A stretch of 64,000 nucleotides of DNA, taken from NCBI GenBank assembly GCA_038207625.1, contig JBBQZO010000008.1:124001-188000 (forward strand), in the 5' to 3' direction. How positions within the stretch are numbered: position 1 is the stretch's first letter; every line of letters starts with the position of its first letter. The translations under genes and the position numbers were made by a program. The stretch is from JBBQZO01 sp038207625 (GTDB lineage: Bacteria; Pseudomonadota; Gammaproteobacteria; Burkholderiales; Burkholderiaceae_D). Shown piece after piece: positions 27,502 to 34,987 of this stretch. Below the pieces are notes generated by a model. That model was not told where the DNA came from and ran no database searches. It saw only the letters and a program-made list of their open reading frames with translations.

Positions 27502-28704
27502 ATGTATCCAGATCGTGTTGTTTCCGGTATGCGCCCGACGGGCTCCATGCACCTTGGCCATTACCACGGCGCCCTCAAGAACTGGATCAAGATGCAGTCC
27601 GAGCAGCCTTGCCTGTTCTTCGTGGCCGACTGGCATGCCTTGACGACGCATTACGACGATCCCACCATCATCGAGCGCAGCGTCTGGGAGATGCTGATCG
27701 ACTGGCTGGCGGCCGGCGTCGATCCGTCCCAGGCGACGCTGTTCATCCAGTCCAAAGTGCCCGAGCACGCCGAATTGCACCTGCTGCTGTCGATGGCCAC
27801 GCCGCTCGGCTGGCTCGAACGCGTGCCGACCTACAAGGACCAGATCGAGAACCTGTCGAGCAAGGACCTGGCCACCTACGGCTTTCTGGGCTACCCGCTG
27901 CTGCAGGCGGCCGACGTGCTGATCTACCGTGCCAGCCAGGTGCCGGTGGGCGACGACCAGGTGCCGCACATTGAAATGATGCGCGAGATCGCGCGCCGCT
28001 TCAATCACCTGTACGGCAAGGAAAAAGACTTCGAAGAAAAAGCCATGGAAGCGGTCAAGAAGCTCGGTAGCAAGCGCGCCAAGCTGTACGCCGAACTGCG
28101 CACCGACTACCAGCAGCAGGGCAAGGCCGAGGCGCTCGAACAAGCGCGCGCCATGCTCGACGATGCGCAGAGCCTGTCCAATATCGACCGCGAACGCCTG
28201 TTCGGTTACCTCGAAGGCAGCCGCAAGCTGATCCTGGTCGAACCGCAGGCGCGCCTGACGGTCGCCTCGCGCCTGCCCGGTCTGGACGGTCGCAAGATGT
28301 CCAAGAGCTACGGCAATTCGATTGCGCTGCGTGAAGACAAGGACGTGCTGACCAAGAAAATTCGCACCATGCCGACCGATCCGGCGCGCGTGCGCCGCAC
28401 CGACGCCGGCGACCCTGCCAAGTGCCCGGTCTGGCAACTGCACGAGGTGTATTCGGACCTGCCCACCAAGGAATGGGTCACCAAGGGGTGCAAGTCGGCC
28501 GGCATCGGCTGCATCGAGTGCAAGCAGCCGGTGATCGACGCGATCATCAAGGAACAGGAACCGATGCACGAGCGCGCCCAGCAGTATCTGGACGACCCGT
28601 CCTTGGTGCGCGCCATCGTCGCCGACGGCTGCGACACGGCCCGCAAGCTGGCCCAGGAAACCATGCGCGATGTGCGCGAGGCGATGGGGCTGTCGTATAG
28701 CTGA
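27502..28704 (+). CDS. trpS: Tryptophanyl-tRNA synthetase
   Basis: Charges tRNA-Trp. The 400-residue product is a class I synthetase: SGMRPTGSMHLGHYHGALKNW contains the HIGH-like motif and GRKMSKSYGNSI the KMSKS loop. It is longer than the ~335-residue E. coli enzyme because of an insertion in the second half (around KKLGSKRAKLYAELRTDYQQQ), as seen in other betaproteobacteria. It starts 6 bases after the M50 protease. Confidence 0.95.
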   Translation: MYPDRVVSGMRPTGSMHLGHYHGALKNWIKMQSEQPCLFFVADWHALTTHYDDPTIIERSVWEMLIDWLAAGVDPSQATLFIQSKVPEHAELHLLLSMATPLGWLERVPTYKDQIENLSSKDLATYGFLGYPLLQAADVLIYRASQVPVGDDQVPHIEMMREIARRFNHLYGKEKDFEEKAMEAVKKLGSKRAKLYAELRTDYQQQGKAEALEQARAMLDDAQSLSNIDRERLFGYLEGSRKLILVEPQARLTVASRLPGLDGRKMSKSYGNSIALREDKDVLTKKIRTMPTDPARVRRTDAGDPAKCPVWQLHEVYSDLPTKEWVTKGCKSAGIGCIECKQPVIDAIIKEQEPMHERAQQYLDDPSLVRAIVADGCDTARKLAQETMRDVREAMGLSYS

Positions 28705-28727
28705 ACCGCGTAGCGCAAGCGCTTGGC

Positions 28728-28743
28728 CTGACCGCTTGGTCAG
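28728..28743 (+). terminator. Weak hairpin after trpS
   Basis: CTGACC-GCTT-GGTCAG forms a 6-bp stem shortly after trpS. No T-run follows, so termination here is doubtful. Confidence 0.3.
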
Positions 28744-28783
28744 CCCGGCGCGCTGAATTGCTCAGCTCAATCGATCAGCGAAA

Positions 28784-28816
28784 CCGCTCAGCCAAACCGC
28801 TCAGCCAAACCGTTCA
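28784..28816. repeat. Tandem 13-base repeat, ~2.5 copies
   Basis: CCGCTCAGCCAAA occurs twice in tandem at 28784-28809, followed by a partial CCGTTCA, in the intergenic region before the methyltransferase gene. Confidence 0.8.
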
Positions 28817-28851
28817 TCGACATGGTTTAGCTGCATATTTTAAGGCGGCGC

Positions 28852-29433
28852 GTGAGCGCCGACATCGTGATGAGCCTGCCGCTCGATTTTCCTTCGCACT
28901 GGGTGCAACGTTTCGCTTCTTTGATCCCAAAGGGCGAAGTGCTTGACCTTGCCTGCGGCGGCGGGCGGCACGCGCGCTACCTGGCCGCGCTGGGCCACCC
29001 GGTGCTGGCGGCCGACCGCGACGAGGACGCGTTGGCGCTGGCGCGCGGGCAGGGCATCGTCACGCTGGCCGTCGATGTCGAGCGCGAGCCGGACGGCGCC
29101 GACTGGCCGTTTGCGCCGGGCCGCTTTCAGGGCATTGTCGTGACCAATTATTTACACCGGCCCATCCTGACGCGCATGGCGCACAGTCTGGCGCCCGGTG
29201 GCGTGCTGATCTACGAGACTTTCGCGCACGGCAACGCGCAGTTCGGTAAACCGAGCAATCCCCATTTTTTGCTGGCGCCGGGCGAATTGCTGGGCTGGGC
29301 CCATGCCAGTGAGCTGCGCGTGGTGGCCTTCGAAGACGGTGTCGTCGACCTGCCCAAGCCGGCCATGATCCAGCGCCTGTGCGCCGTGCGCGCCGATTTT
29401 CCGCCCGAGCGGGCCCACCTTGGCAGCATATGA
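28852..29433 (+). CDS. Class I SAM-dependent methyltransferase
   Basis: A 193-residue Rossmann-fold methyltransferase. Motif I is VLDLACGGGRHARYLA, the acidic end of strand 2 is AADRDEDAL, and the later GIVVTNYLHRP and LAPGGVLIYETF segments fit the TehB-like group. The substrate is unknown. The likely start is GTG at 28852, with AAGGCGG just upstream; an ATG at 28870 is an alternative. It precedes dapA by 83 bases. Confidence 0.85.
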   Translation: MSADIVMSLPLDFPSHWVQRFASLIPKGEVLDLACGGGRHARYLAALGHPVLAADRDEDALALARGQGIVTLAVDVEREPDGADWPFAPGRFQGIVVTNYLHRPILTRMAHSLAPGGVLIYETFAHGNAQFGKPSNPHFLLAPGELLGWAHASELRVVAFEDGVVDLPKPAMIQRLCAVRADFPPERAHLGSI

Positions 29434-29516
29434 ATACCGAAAACGTCCAAGAATGAACCACAGACTCGGGCGATCCGCTACAATCGAAGTTTTATTTATC
29501 AGCATAGCCAAAGAAT

Positions 29517-30395
29517 ATGATTAAGGGCAGCATAGTAGCAATCGTCACCCCGATGCACGCGGACGGCAGTCTCGACTTCCCCGGCCTGCGCAAGCTGATC
29601 GACTGGCACATCGCCGAAGGCACCGACAGCATCGTTATCGTGGGCACCACGGGCGAATCGTCCACCGTCAGCGTCGAGGAGCATTGCGAGCTGATCAAGG
29701 CCGCCGTCGAGCACACCAAGGGCCGCATCCCGATCATCGCCGGTACCGGCGGCAACTCGACCGCCGAGGCGATCAAGCTGACCACCTTTGCCAAGGAGGT
29801 GGGCGCCGACGCCGCGTTGCTGGTGGTGCCGTACTACAACCGTCCTACCCAGGAAGGCATGTACCAGCACTTCAAGGCGATCGCCGAAGCGGTCGACCTG
29901 CCGATCATTTTGTACAACGTGCCCGGACGTACCGTGGCCGACATGTCCAACGACACCATCGTGCGTCTGTCGGCCATCCCGAACATCGTCGGCGTGAAAG
30001 ACGCGACCGGCAACATCGGGCGCGGCACCGACCTGCTGGCGCGCGTGCCCGCATCGTTCGCCGTCTACTCGGGCGACGATCCGACCGCGATGGCGCTGAT
30101 GTTCTGCGGTGGCGCCGGCAATATCTCGGTGACCGCCAACGTCGCGCCGCGCGCGATGCACGCATTGTGCGTGGCGGCCATGGCGGGCGATATCGCCACT
30201 GCCGTCGCCCTGAACAACAAGCTCATTCCGCTGCACCAGAAACTGTTCGTCGAACCCAATCCCGTCCCGGCCAAGTGGGCGATGATGGAAATGGGTTTGA
30301 TTCCGGCCGGCATCCGCCTGCCGCTGGTGTCGCTTGCTAGCGAATACCACGACACCGTCCGTGACGCCTTGCGCGCATCGGGTGTGTTAGCCTAA
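29517..30395 (+). CDS. dapA: Dihydrodipicolinate synthase
   Basis: Condenses pyruvate with aspartate-4-semialdehyde, the first committed step of the diaminopimelate/lysine pathway. The 292-residue aldolase-type barrel has GTTGESSTVS, the Tyr in PYYNRPTQEGM and the Schiff-base Lys in VGVKDATGN. A TACAAT (29479-29484) may be its -10. It is followed after 69 bases by bamC, the classic dapA-bamC arrangement. The asd gene in this window (50.0 kb) supplies its substrate. Confidence 0.96.
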   Translation: MIKGSIVAIVTPMHADGSLDFPGLRKLIDWHIAEGTDSIVIVGTTGESSTVSVEEHCELIKAAVEHTKGRIPIIAGTGGNSTAEAIKLTTFAKEVGADAALLVVPYYNRPTQEGMYQHFKAIAEAVDLPIILYNVPGRTVADMSNDTIVRLSAIPNIVGVKDATGNIGRGTDLLARVPASFAVYSGDDPTAMALMFCGGAGNISVTANVAPRAMHALCVAAMAGDIATAVALNNKLIPLHQKLFVEPNPVPAKWAMMEMGLIPAGIRLPLVSLASEYHDTVRDALRASGVLA

Positions 30396-30464
30396 GCCCC
30401 GACTCGTAACGGTCCGGATCATCTCTGACACCAGCTGCTTTTAGCTTCTCTTTCTAGTAACGAC

Positions 30465-31637
30465 ATGACTATACGCAAGACATTACCCTCGGCTCACACA
30501 TCGGCCGCTACCCGCGGCCTGGTTCTCTCGGCGCTCATGGTCAGCCTGACCGGCTGCGGCATGCTCAGCTCGGTCATCGAAGCGGACAAGGTCGATTACA
30601 AGCTGTCGAAAAAAGCTGCCACGCTCGATGTGCCGCCCGACCTGACCCAGTTGCAGCGCGATAACCGCTACTCGGTGCCCGACAATGCGCGCGGTACCGC
30701 CACCGCTTCCGGCTACAGCGCGCAAAGCGCCGACGCCGCCGCCGGTGCTGCCGCCGGCACGGTGCCGGTGGGCGCCGCCGCCAATTCGTTCATGCACATC
30801 GAACGCGCGGGCGACAAGCGCTGGCTGGTGGTGCGCCAGACGCCGGAGCAATTGTGGCCGGTACTTAAATCGTTCTGGGAAGATAACGGCCTGGCCATCG
30901 TTGTTGATACGCCTGCGGCGGGCATCATGGAAACGGACTGGGCGGAGAACCGCGCCAAGATTCCGCAAGACTTCATCCGCAACTCGATCGGCAAGGTCAT
31001 CGACGGCCTGTACGCGACTGGTCAGCGCGACAAATATCGCACCCGTCTTGAGCGCATGCCTGACGGCAGCACCGAAGTCTACATCAGCCATCGGGGCACC
31101 GAGGAAGTGCTGACGGGCGCGCAGAAAGAATCGATCATCTGGGCCAACCGCGCCAATGATCCGACGCTGGAGGCGCAGTTCCTCACCAAGCTGATGGGAC
31201 GCCTGGGCGGCGATCAGGTCAAGGCCAAGGCGATCGTCGCCGATGCCGTGGCGCAGCCGCTGCACGCCAAGCTGTTGGGCACGGGTGCGAGCAAGCATCT
31301 GGAACTGGACGAGGGTTTCGACCGCGCCTGGCGCCGGGTCGGCCTGGGGCTGGACCGCGTGGGCTTCACGGTGGAAGACCGCGATCGCGTTCAGGGCGTC
31401 TACTTCGTGCGCTTTGTCGATGCCGATGCCGCCAAGGCGGACGGCTTCTTCACCAAGCTGATGAATATCACCAGCTCGTCGGACAAGGCCAAGGAAGCGC
31501 AGCGCTATCGCATCACCGTCAAGGCGGCCGAGGCTGGCGCCACCAGCGATGTGGCGGTGCAGAGCAACGACGGCAAGCCCGAGGTGAGCGTGACGAGCGA
31601 CAAGATCCTCACGCTGCTGCTCGAGCAACTGAAGTAA
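30465..31637 (+). CDS. bamC: Outer membrane assembly lipoprotein BamC
   Basis: A lipoprotein of the BAM outer-membrane protein insertion machine. The 390-residue product has a signal peptide ending in the lipobox LTGC (the lipidated Cys near residue 27), a short unstructured N-terminal stretch (TLDVPPDLTQLQRDNRY), which in E. coli binds BamD, an Ala/Gly linker, then two helix-grip domains (the first starting at KRWLVVRQTPEQLWPVLKSF). Position directly after dapA supports the call. It ends at a strong terminator. Confidence 0.92.
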   Translation: MTIRKTLPSAHTSAATRGLVLSALMVSLTGCGMLSSVIEADKVDYKLSKKAATLDVPPDLTQLQRDNRYSVPDNARGTATASGYSAQSADAAAGAAAGTVPVGAAANSFMHIERAGDKRWLVVRQTPEQLWPVLKSFWEDNGLAIVVDTPAAGIMETDWAENRAKIPQDFIRNSIGKVIDGLYATGQRDKYRTRLERMPDGSTEVYISHRGTEEVLTGAQKESIIWANRANDPTLEAQFLTKLMGRLGGDQVKAKAIVADAVAQPLHAKLLGTGASKHLELDEGFDRAWRRVGLGLDRVGFTVEDRDRVQGVYFVRFVDADAAKADGFFTKLMNITSSSDKAKEAQRYRITVKAAEAGATSDVAVQSNDGKPEVSVTSDKILTLLLEQLK

Positions 31638-31673
31638 AGGTGGTCGCGCCGGCTGGCGCGACGCACAAAAGAG

Positions 31674-31697
31674 CCGACCTGCGGGTCGGTTTTTTTT
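31674..31697 (+). terminator. Rho-independent terminator of dapA-bamC
   Basis: A CCGACC stem with TGCG loop and GGTCGG, followed by eight T residues, 36 bases after the bamC stop. Confidence 0.92.
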
Positions 31698-32017
31698 CGC
31701 CCGCACCAAAAATAGGTCGCGCACACTATCGCCGGTGCCAAATTGGGCATCACGGCCCTGTTACACTGAGGAATCGATTGCAGTGACCGGCATGGGTGCG
31801 CAATGCTCGCCTGAATGTGCATCAGCGCGGCTGCGCCATTTCGGGTGGTCTGGCGGGGCAGTGTCGGCTTGGTCCGCTGGTGAGGGCTTGGCTGGCCGGT
31901 GTGGTCTTGGGGGAGGGGTGGGCGCTCGGGGAGTCGGGGTGTTGCTGCGGGCGGCAGCTGTACCGGTGCTGGGGCGAGTTCGCTGGCCGGGTGCTACAAA
32001 GCTTCAGGCGAAAAAAA
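31698..32017. other. Intergenic between two terminators
   Basis: About 320 bases bounded by the bamC terminator and the terminator of the convergent lipoprotein gene. Plus-strand frames (Cys/Gly/Trp-rich) have no support. I see no RNA gene. Confidence 0.5.
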
Positions 32018-32041
32018 ACCGACCCGAAGGTCGGCTTTTTT
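32018..32041 (-). terminator. Terminator of the Ala-rich lipoprotein gene
   Basis: Stem CCGACC/GGTCGG with a CGAA loop; read on the minus strand it is followed by a run of eight T. The plus-strand side also has six T, so it may act in both directions. It is nearly the same stem as the bamC terminator 340 bases away. Confidence 0.9.
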
Positions 32042-32053
32042 CATCAAAGCTGA

Positions 32054-32371
32054 TTAGTGCTTTGCCGATGCAGCGGCCGAAGCAGCTTTAGCAGCGTCAG
32101 CGCCAGCAGCCGAAGCAGCCGAAGCAGCAGCCGAAGCAGCCGAAGCAGCGTTCGAAGCAGCAGCGCCAGCAGCCGAAGCGGCAACAGCAGCGTCAGCAGC
32201 GTTCGAAGCAGCAGCCGAAGCGGCAGCAGCAACTGGTGCAGCCGGAGCAGCTGGAGCAGCGGCTTCAGGAGCAGCAACAGGAGCTACTGGAGCAACTGGA
32301 GCTTCTTCTTTTTTGCTGCAAGCAGCCAGAGCAACAGCCAACAGGGAGATGATCAGCAAAGATTTTTTCAT
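32054..32371 (-). CDS. Alanine/serine-repeat lipoprotein
   Basis: A 105-residue protein of extreme composition. The signal peptide MKKSLLIISLLAVALAAC ends in a good lipobox (LAAC), then SKKEEAPVAPVAPVAAP leads into ~65 residues almost only Ala with spaced Ser, Asn, Asp and Gly, ending in KH. The repeat could form a long helix, like a spacer or Lpp-type rod, but no heptad hydrophobics beyond Ala are evident. AAGGAAAA precedes the ATG and a terminator follows, so it is a real, single-gene unit. An 18-base palindrome lies 48-65 bases upstream. Function unknown; it may anchor or stiffen the envelope. Confidence 0.8.
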   Translation of the reverse strand: MKKSLLIISLLAVALAACSKKEEAPVAPVAPVAAPEAAAPAAPAAPVAAAASAAASNAADAAVAASAAGAAASNAASAASAAASAASAAGADAAKAASAAASAKH

Positions 32372-32675
32372 GGGTTTTCCTTAATTAATTCAAAAATATT
32401 TCAACATTGTTGCGATGAATAATTACCGGTAATTATCGCTCGATTAGGGGTCTTCGTAGGCTTTTCGTACCTGTTACGGTGCCTGCCAGACAACGGAAAC
32501 TTCCTAACCGAATATTATAGCGATTTTTGGTGCATCGCAATAGCCGTGGGATGCATTTGTGGAAGTATTTTGCGATATCACAATATTTGTTCGCCGAAAC
32601 CGGGCTTGCAACACTTGAAATCATGATGGGCGCCTGCATATTCGGCGCAGTGTTATAAATTATACACCGATCTTA
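32372..32675. other. AT-rich intergenic island
   Basis: About 300 bases markedly richer in A and T than the surrounding genes, between the stop of the PLD-like gene and the start of the Ala-rich lipoprotein gene. It holds the perfect palindrome at 32419-32436 and several TATAAT-like stretches (32654-32663, 32675-32683). A 68-codon minus-strand frame here lacks support. Confidence 0.5.
32419..32436. promoter_or_regulatory. Perfect 18-bp palindrome, operator candidate
   Basis: ATAATTACCGGTAATTAT reads identically on both strands. It lies 48-65 bases before the Ala-rich lipoprotein start, within the likely promoter region, which suggests a binding site for a dimeric regulator. The regulator is not identified. 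Confidence 0.6.
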
Positions 32676-33155
32676 TTATAATCCTAGTGTTGTCGCGTGC
32701 AGGCCCGGATCGGCCTCGATCCAGATCGCGCCAAAGCGCTCCAGACTGAGCTGGGCGGACGGTGCATCGTCAAATACTGCCTCGCCGCGCAGATGGTCGC
32801 TGTGGAAGCGCCGCACCAGCTGTTTGCCGTCGCCCACGCAAAACGAATCAGTCAGGTGGCGCAGGTTCTTGCCGGTGACGCGGCATTCGATCGCGTGGCC
32901 GTAATCCTTGAGCAGACGCATGAAACGCGGATAGTGCTGCGCCACATGGCTGCTGTCGTGCACGGCCAGTTCGATCTTGCCGCCGCCGCCCAGGAAGGTG
33001 CGCAGCGCGGCGTCGAACTCGCTGTTGCCCAGCGGCCACACCGCGCAGTCCGGATCGAACATCTGCAAACGCAGGTGCGAACGGGCGATGCAGTCGAGCA
33101 GCAGTGTCTCGAACTCGCGGTGGGTGGAAAAATGCTGGGTGGCGGCGTCGCTCAT
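32676..33155 (-). CDS. PLD-like hypothetical protein downstream of roxA
   Basis: A 159-residue cytosolic protein. HLRLQMFDPDCAVWPLGNSEFDAALRTFL and the later RHLTDSFCVGDGKQLVRRFHSDHLRGEAVFDD recall one half of a phospholipase D-like fold, but the HxKxxxxD catalytic motif is missing, so it is unlikely to be a working phospholipase. I think it belongs to the conserved DUF7931-type family. It starts 13 bases after roxA and is surely in one transcript with it, suggesting a linked, unknown role. Confidence 0.7.
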   Translation of the reverse strand: MSDAATQHFSTHREFETLLLDCIARSHLRLQMFDPDCAVWPLGNSEFDAALRTFLGGGGKIELAVHDSSHVAQHYPRFMRLLKDYGHAIECRVTGKNLRHLTDSFCVGDGKQLVRRFHSDHLRGEAVFDDAPSAQLSLERFGAIWIEADPGLHATTLGL

Positions 33156-33168
33156 GTCAATTTTCCTT

Positions 33169-34290
33169 TCAGGCCAGTTCGAGCCAGCCGTCCTGATACC
33201 AGGTGTACAGCGCTTCCATCACGTCGTCGGACGCGCCCTCGAGCGCGCTGCCCGGCAGGCTGCGCGCATTGGCCAGCGCATCGAGCAGCTTCTTGTCGGC
33301 GCGCGAGAGCTCGAACGACTCGCCGTTAATGAACACATGCTTGGCGCGATACAGCATCTGGGTCTTGCGCGACAAGGCTACGCCGCGCTTGGCCACGCTT
33401 TGCGCGAAGCGTCCCGCCGTCAGCGGCTTGGTCGGTCCCTTGAAGACGACGTTGTGTTTCGGTTCGGACAGGTGTTCGCCCAGGAAGATGGTGACGTCGT
33501 CGTCGGTGAAGCGCACCTTGTTCATCTCCATGCCGACCCGGTCAAGCAGCTGGCGGGGAATCTCGGCCGGATTTTTCGACACTTCCAGATCCGGGTCGGC
33601 GTAGATGCCGGGCAGGTCGATCGAGTCGGCCATGAATTGCAGGAACGCTTCGCCCAGTTCCTGGAACGAGGGCGCGCGAAAGCCGATCGAGTAGGTCTGG
33701 CATTCGCCGATGGCCACGCCGTCATGCGCCCAGTGCGGCGGCAGGTACAGCATGTCGCCCGGTTCGAGCACGAATTCCTGGTCCGGCGTGAAGTTGCGCA
33801 GAATCTTCAGTGGCATGCCGTCGATCAGCGACAAATCTTTCTGGGCGCCGATCTTCCAGCGGCGCTGGCCGTGCGCCTGCAGCAGGAACACGTCGTAGGA
33901 GTCGAAATGGGGACCGACGCCGCCGCCGTCGGTGGCAAAGCTGATCATCAAATCGTCCAGGCGTGCGTCCGGCAGGAAACGGAACTGGCGCAGCAGCGCG
34001 TCGGCGTCGGCGTCGAACAGGTTGGCCCCTTGCACCAGCATGGTCCAGTCGGGCTTGCTACGCTCCGGCAGCGCCTCGAACGGTCCCGTTTGCATGGCCC
34101 ACTGGCCATCGAAGTGACTCACCAGGCGTGACTCGACATGGTCGTTGCCGGCCAGTTCGGTGAGCTTCGCGAAGCTGAGGGGAGCCTTGAAGCCGGGGAT
34201 GGCCTGGCGGATCAGCAGGGGTTTTTTGTGCCAGTAATCGCGCAGAAACTGGGCCGGTGTGATGTTGCCGAGCAGGGGTAATTTTTTCAT
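33169..34290 (-). CDS. roxA: Ribosomal protein arginine hydroxylase RoxA (YcfD)
   Basis: A JmjC-type 2-oxoglutarate/Fe(II) oxygenase; in E. coli it hydroxylates an Arg of ribosomal protein L16. The 373-residue length equals E. coli YcfD. The iron triad is visible: HFD in GVGPHFDSYD and the distal His in LPPHWAHDG. The N-terminal LLGNITPAQFLRDYWHKKPLLIR is typical. No Shine-Dalgarno precedes the ATG, and a TATAAT on the minus strand ends only 5 bases before it, so the mRNA may be leaderless. It is divergent from slyD. Confidence 0.92.
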   Translation of the reverse strand: MKKLPLLGNITPAQFLRDYWHKKPLLIRQAIPGFKAPLSFAKLTELAGNDHVESRLVSHFDGQWAMQTGPFEALPERSKPDWTMLVQGANLFDADADALLRQFRFLPDARLDDLMISFATDGGGVGPHFDSYDVFLLQAHGQRRWKIGAQKDLSLIDGMPLKILRNFTPDQEFVLEPGDMLYLPPHWAHDGVAIGECQTYSIGFRAPSFQELGEAFLQFMADSIDLPGIYADPDLEVSKNPAEIPRQLLDRVGMEMNKVRFTDDDVTIFLGEHLSEPKHNVVFKGPTKPLTAGRFAQSVAKRGVALSRKTQMLYRAKHVFINGESFELSRADKKLLDALANARSLPGSALEGASDDVMEALYTWYQDGWLELA

Positions 34291-34295
34291 ACGCC

Positions 34296-34301
34296 ATTAT
34301 A
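34296..34301 (-). promoter_or_regulatory. Candidate -10 of roxA
   Basis: TATAAT on the minus strand, ending 5 bases before the roxA ATG, which would put the transcript start at or beside the start codon. Confidence 0.4.
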
Positions 34302-34338
34302 ACCACGCGCAAGCCGGCTGCCACACCCGTCCCGAGGG

Positions 34339-34344
34339 TATAAT
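34339..34344 (+). promoter_or_regulatory. Candidate -10 of slyD
   Basis: A perfect TATAAT 30 bases before the slyD-like start; the -35 is weak. Confidence 0.45.
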
Positions 34345-34374
34345 TTGCCTGCTCACACAATGAAAGGAAGTACT

Positions 34375-34926
34375 ATGAAGATCGCCAAGAACACTGTAGT
34401 GACCGTCAACTACAAGCTCTCGGACGCCCAGAACAACTTGATCGAAGATGGCCGTCAGCCGATGGTCTATCTGCACGGCGGCTACGAGAACACCCTGCCA
34501 AAAATCGAGGAAGAACTCGACGGCAAGGAAGTGGGCTATGCCAACACGATCCAGGTCGAACCGGAAGATGCTTTCGGCGACTATGACCCAGCGCTGGTCA
34601 AGGTTGAACCGCGCAACCGCTTGCCGGAACCGCTGGAAATCGGCATGCAGTTCGAAGGTATGCCAGATGGTAACGACGGCGACGAAGAGGCGATGATTTT
34701 CACCGTCACCGAAATCGCTGACGACAAGGTGGTGTTGGACGGCAATCACCCGCTGGCCGGCATGGCGCTGCGTTTCGAGCTGGAAGTGGCCGACGTGCGC
34801 GAGGCGACCGACGAGGAAATTACCCACGAACATGTGCATGGCGCGCATGGTCATCACCACGATGATGACGACGAAGATGACGAACCGGACGCGGGCGACC
34901 AGTTCCGCAGCCATCCGATTCACTAA
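34375..34926 (+). CDS. slyD: SlyD-type FKBP peptidyl-prolyl isomerase
   Basis: A cytosolic prolyl isomerase and chaperone of 183 residues. The FKBP part (VNYKLSDAQNNLIEDG, PMVYLHGGYENTLPKIEEEL) is interrupted by the insert-in-flap chaperone domain with VEPEDAFGDYDPALV. The C-terminal tail is His/Asp-rich (HEHVHGAHGHHHDDDDEDDE), a likely nickel/metal-binding tail. The start at MKIAKNTVVTVNY has AAAGGAAG upstream. Confidence 0.92.
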   Translation: MKIAKNTVVTVNYKLSDAQNNLIEDGRQPMVYLHGGYENTLPKIEEELDGKEVGYANTIQVEPEDAFGDYDPALVKVEPRNRLPEPLEIGMQFEGMPDGNDGDEEAMIFTVTEIADDKVVLDGNHPLAGMALRFELEVADVREATDEEITHEHVHGAHGHHHDDDDEDDEPDAGDQFRSHPIH

Positions 34927-34934
34927 GTCGTACG

Positions 34935-34962
34935 GGCGCGCGCGGCGTTCGCCGGCGCGCCT
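34935..34962. terminator. GC-rich hairpin between convergent genes
   Basis: An imperfect inverted repeat (arms GGCGCGC.../...GCGCGCC around TT) between the convergent slyD and secreted-protein genes. There is no T-run; it may slow transcription from both sides. Confidence 0.35.
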
Positions 34963-34987
34963 GCATTGACGCTCGCCTTGGCGCGCG

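Noticed and set aside
31735..32091. Plus-strand frame of ~118 codons between the two terminators
   Set aside because: It crosses a terminator hairpin, is Gly/Trp/Arg-rich, and ends antisense to a well-supported lipoprotein gene.
32433..32639. 68-codon minus-strand frame in the AT-rich island
   Set aside because: No ribosome binding site or domain; it lies in a region better explained as regulatory.
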